NCBI GenBank assembly: GCA_029264075.1
Contig: JARICQ010000007.1
Coordinates: 1 to 6,035 of the forward strand
Source: Tissierellaceae bacterium
GTDB lineage: Bacteria > Bacillota > Clostridia > Tissierellales > Tissierellaceae
Reading direction: 5' to 3'
Length of the DNA: 6,035 nt
In this document: positions 5,323 to 6,035 of the stretch, one piece after another
Layout: each line of letters opens with the position of its first letter
Position numbering within the stretch: the stretch's first letter is position 1
Notes under the pieces: model-generated
Database searches by the model: none
Told to the model about the DNA's origin: nothing
Seen by the model: only the letters and a program-made list of their open reading frames with translations
Translations under genes and position numbers: made by a program

Positions 5323-5364
5323 CCCTTGTGCTAGAAAATTAAATTTAATCTACTAGTACAAGGG
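5323..5364. terminator. Bidirectional rho-independent terminator between convergent genes
   Basis: CCCTTGTGCTAG (5323-5334) pairs with CTAGTACAAGGG (5353-5364), giving a 12-bp stem with one G-U pair and an 18-nt AT-rich loop. Read leftward, the stem is followed by TCTTTTTATATTTT, a good U-tract, so it should end transcription of the M18 aminopeptidase gene. Read rightward, the tail is CTATTATCTTT, which is weaker but usable for the cyclase operon. It lies 5 nt after the cyclase stop and 72 nt beyond the aminopeptidase stop. Confidence 0.85.
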
Positions 5365-5436
5365 CTATTATCTTTAAAATCTATTTACAGTCTACTTTAC
5401 CATACTATAGTTGACAGTATAAGAGATATCCTATAT

Positions 5437-6035
5437 TTACATATTAAAGAAAGTCTTATAGGCCTTATATGTCATATACACATCAGCCTTACTTGCAATT
5501 TCATAAGGGGCATGTACACTTAGTAGAGGAACCCCACAGTCTACAACTTCCATTCCATATTTAGCCATAATAAATGCAATGGTTGCCCCGCCGCCCTGAT
5601 CGACCTTTCCAAGTTCACCCATCTGCCAGATAATATCCTCGTCATTAAATAATTTTCGAATTTTACCTAGATATTCAGAATTTGCATCATTGCTACCGCC
5701 TTTTCCTCTAGATCCAGTATATTTAACTAGTGCGACACCCTTACCTATATAAGGTGAGTTTTTCTTATCTAATACGTCAGGATAATTTGGATCAAATCCA
5801 GCAAAGGTATCAGCTGAAAGTGCAGATGAATTTGCAAGAGCTCTTTTAAGCTTGATCTCTGAATAATTCTCATCGCTTAAGTTCAATATTTCAGCCACAG
5901 TATTTTCAAAGAACATGGACTCCATGCTGGTATTTCCAACACTTCCAATTTCCTCCTTGTCTACAAACAAAGCAACTGATGTAGTCTTTGGATTCTCTAT
6001 ATCAAGTATGGCTTTTAAGGAAGTAAAGGCGCAGA
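5437..6035 (-). CDS. M18 family metalloaminopeptidase (C-terminal 198 residues; 5' end off window)
   Basis: The gene reads leftward from beyond the right edge to a TAA at 5439-5437. The open frame continues through 6035, so the true start is outside. The first visible residues, C-A-F-T-S-L, match the block that follows the metal-bridging D-D-R in M18 peptidases. Also present are D-K-E-E-I-G-S with the paired catalytic and metal glutamates (nt 5950-5955), S-A-D with its metal Asp (nt 5809-5811), P-N-Y-P-D, Q-G-G-G-A-T and S-V-H-A-P-Y-E with the metal His (nt 5512-5514), ending in A-D-V-Y-M-T-Y-K-A-Y-K-T-F-F. The family forms large cytosolic dizinc oligomers (usually about 430-470 residues per chain) that remove N-terminal residues from peptides, often acidic ones. 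About the C-terminal 40% is visible, and all of its expected ligands are present, so it looks functional. Substrate preference cannot be read from this part. Confidence 0.92.
   Translation of the reverse strand, partial: CAFTSLKAILDIENPKTTSVALFVDKEEIGSVGNTSMESMFFENTVAEILNLSDENYSEIKLKRALANSSALSADTFAGFDPNYPDVLDKKNSPYIGKGVALVKYTGSRGKGGSNDANSEYLGKIRKLFNDEDIIWQMGELGKVDQGGGATIAFIMAKYGMEVVDCGVPLLSVHAPYEIASKADVYMTYKAYKTFFNM

Noticed and set aside
5338..5349. ATTAAATTTAAT palindrome as a separate operator
   Set aside because: It lies in the loop of the terminator, and AT-only palindromes of this length are expected in this base composition.
5411..5439. Perfect TTGACA (5411-5416) with TATATT or TATTTA downstream, as a rightward promoter
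   Set aside because: The spacing is 15 nt to TATATT, and TATTTA at 17 nt is a poor -10. It would point antisense into the aminopeptidase gene with no rightward gene to drive, so chance is likelier.

Overview
The window reads as a low-GC, Gram-positive anaerobe of the Clostridia/Tissierellia type. The evidence is AT-rich DNA with frequent ATA and AGG/AGA codons, strong purine-rich Shine-Dalgarno sites, a secreted NlpC/P60 peptidoglycan hydrolase, CsaA, an AmmeMemoRadiSam locus and a clostridial-type M18 aminopeptidase. The genus cannot be fixed from sequence reading alone.

Layout. Positions 1-715 (minus strand) hold the 5' part of a secreted cell-wall endopeptidase gene: signal peptide, two peptidoglycan-binding domains and the start of an NlpC/P60 domain. 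It runs off the left edge. A 226-bp divergent control region (716-941) contains a 14-bp inverted repeat and a perfect match to the WalR (YycF) box consensus, placed just upstream of a plausible promoter for the hydrolase. Rightward from 942 runs a tight four- or five-ORF cluster: a Memo-AMMECR1 fusion protein (TTG start), its radical SAM partner, the tRNA-binding chaperone CsaA, and a TPR-GGDEF diguanylate cyclase. The cyclase reading frame is cut in two by a single in-frame TAG (4424-4426), and its best-placed start is a non-canonical CTG. A strong stem-loop terminator (5323-5364) separates this cluster from a convergent, truncated M18 aminopeptidase gene (5437-6035, minus strand).

How the parts fit. 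The Memo-AMMECR1 fusion and the radical SAM enzyme make up the widespread but functionally unresolved AmmeMemoRadiSam system, here reduced to two genes 12 nt apart. CsaA and the cyclase follow with short gaps and may be co-transcribed, but no shared function is evident. The signals most worth a second look are the amber-interrupted cyclase (recent lesion, readthrough/recoding or split protein), the apparent WalR operator in front of a cell-wall hydrolase, and the domain fusion and cysteine clusters of the AmmeMemoRadiSam pair. No tRNA, rRNA, CRISPR array, insertion sequence or phage gene is visible, and there is no stretch over 300 bases without a gene.
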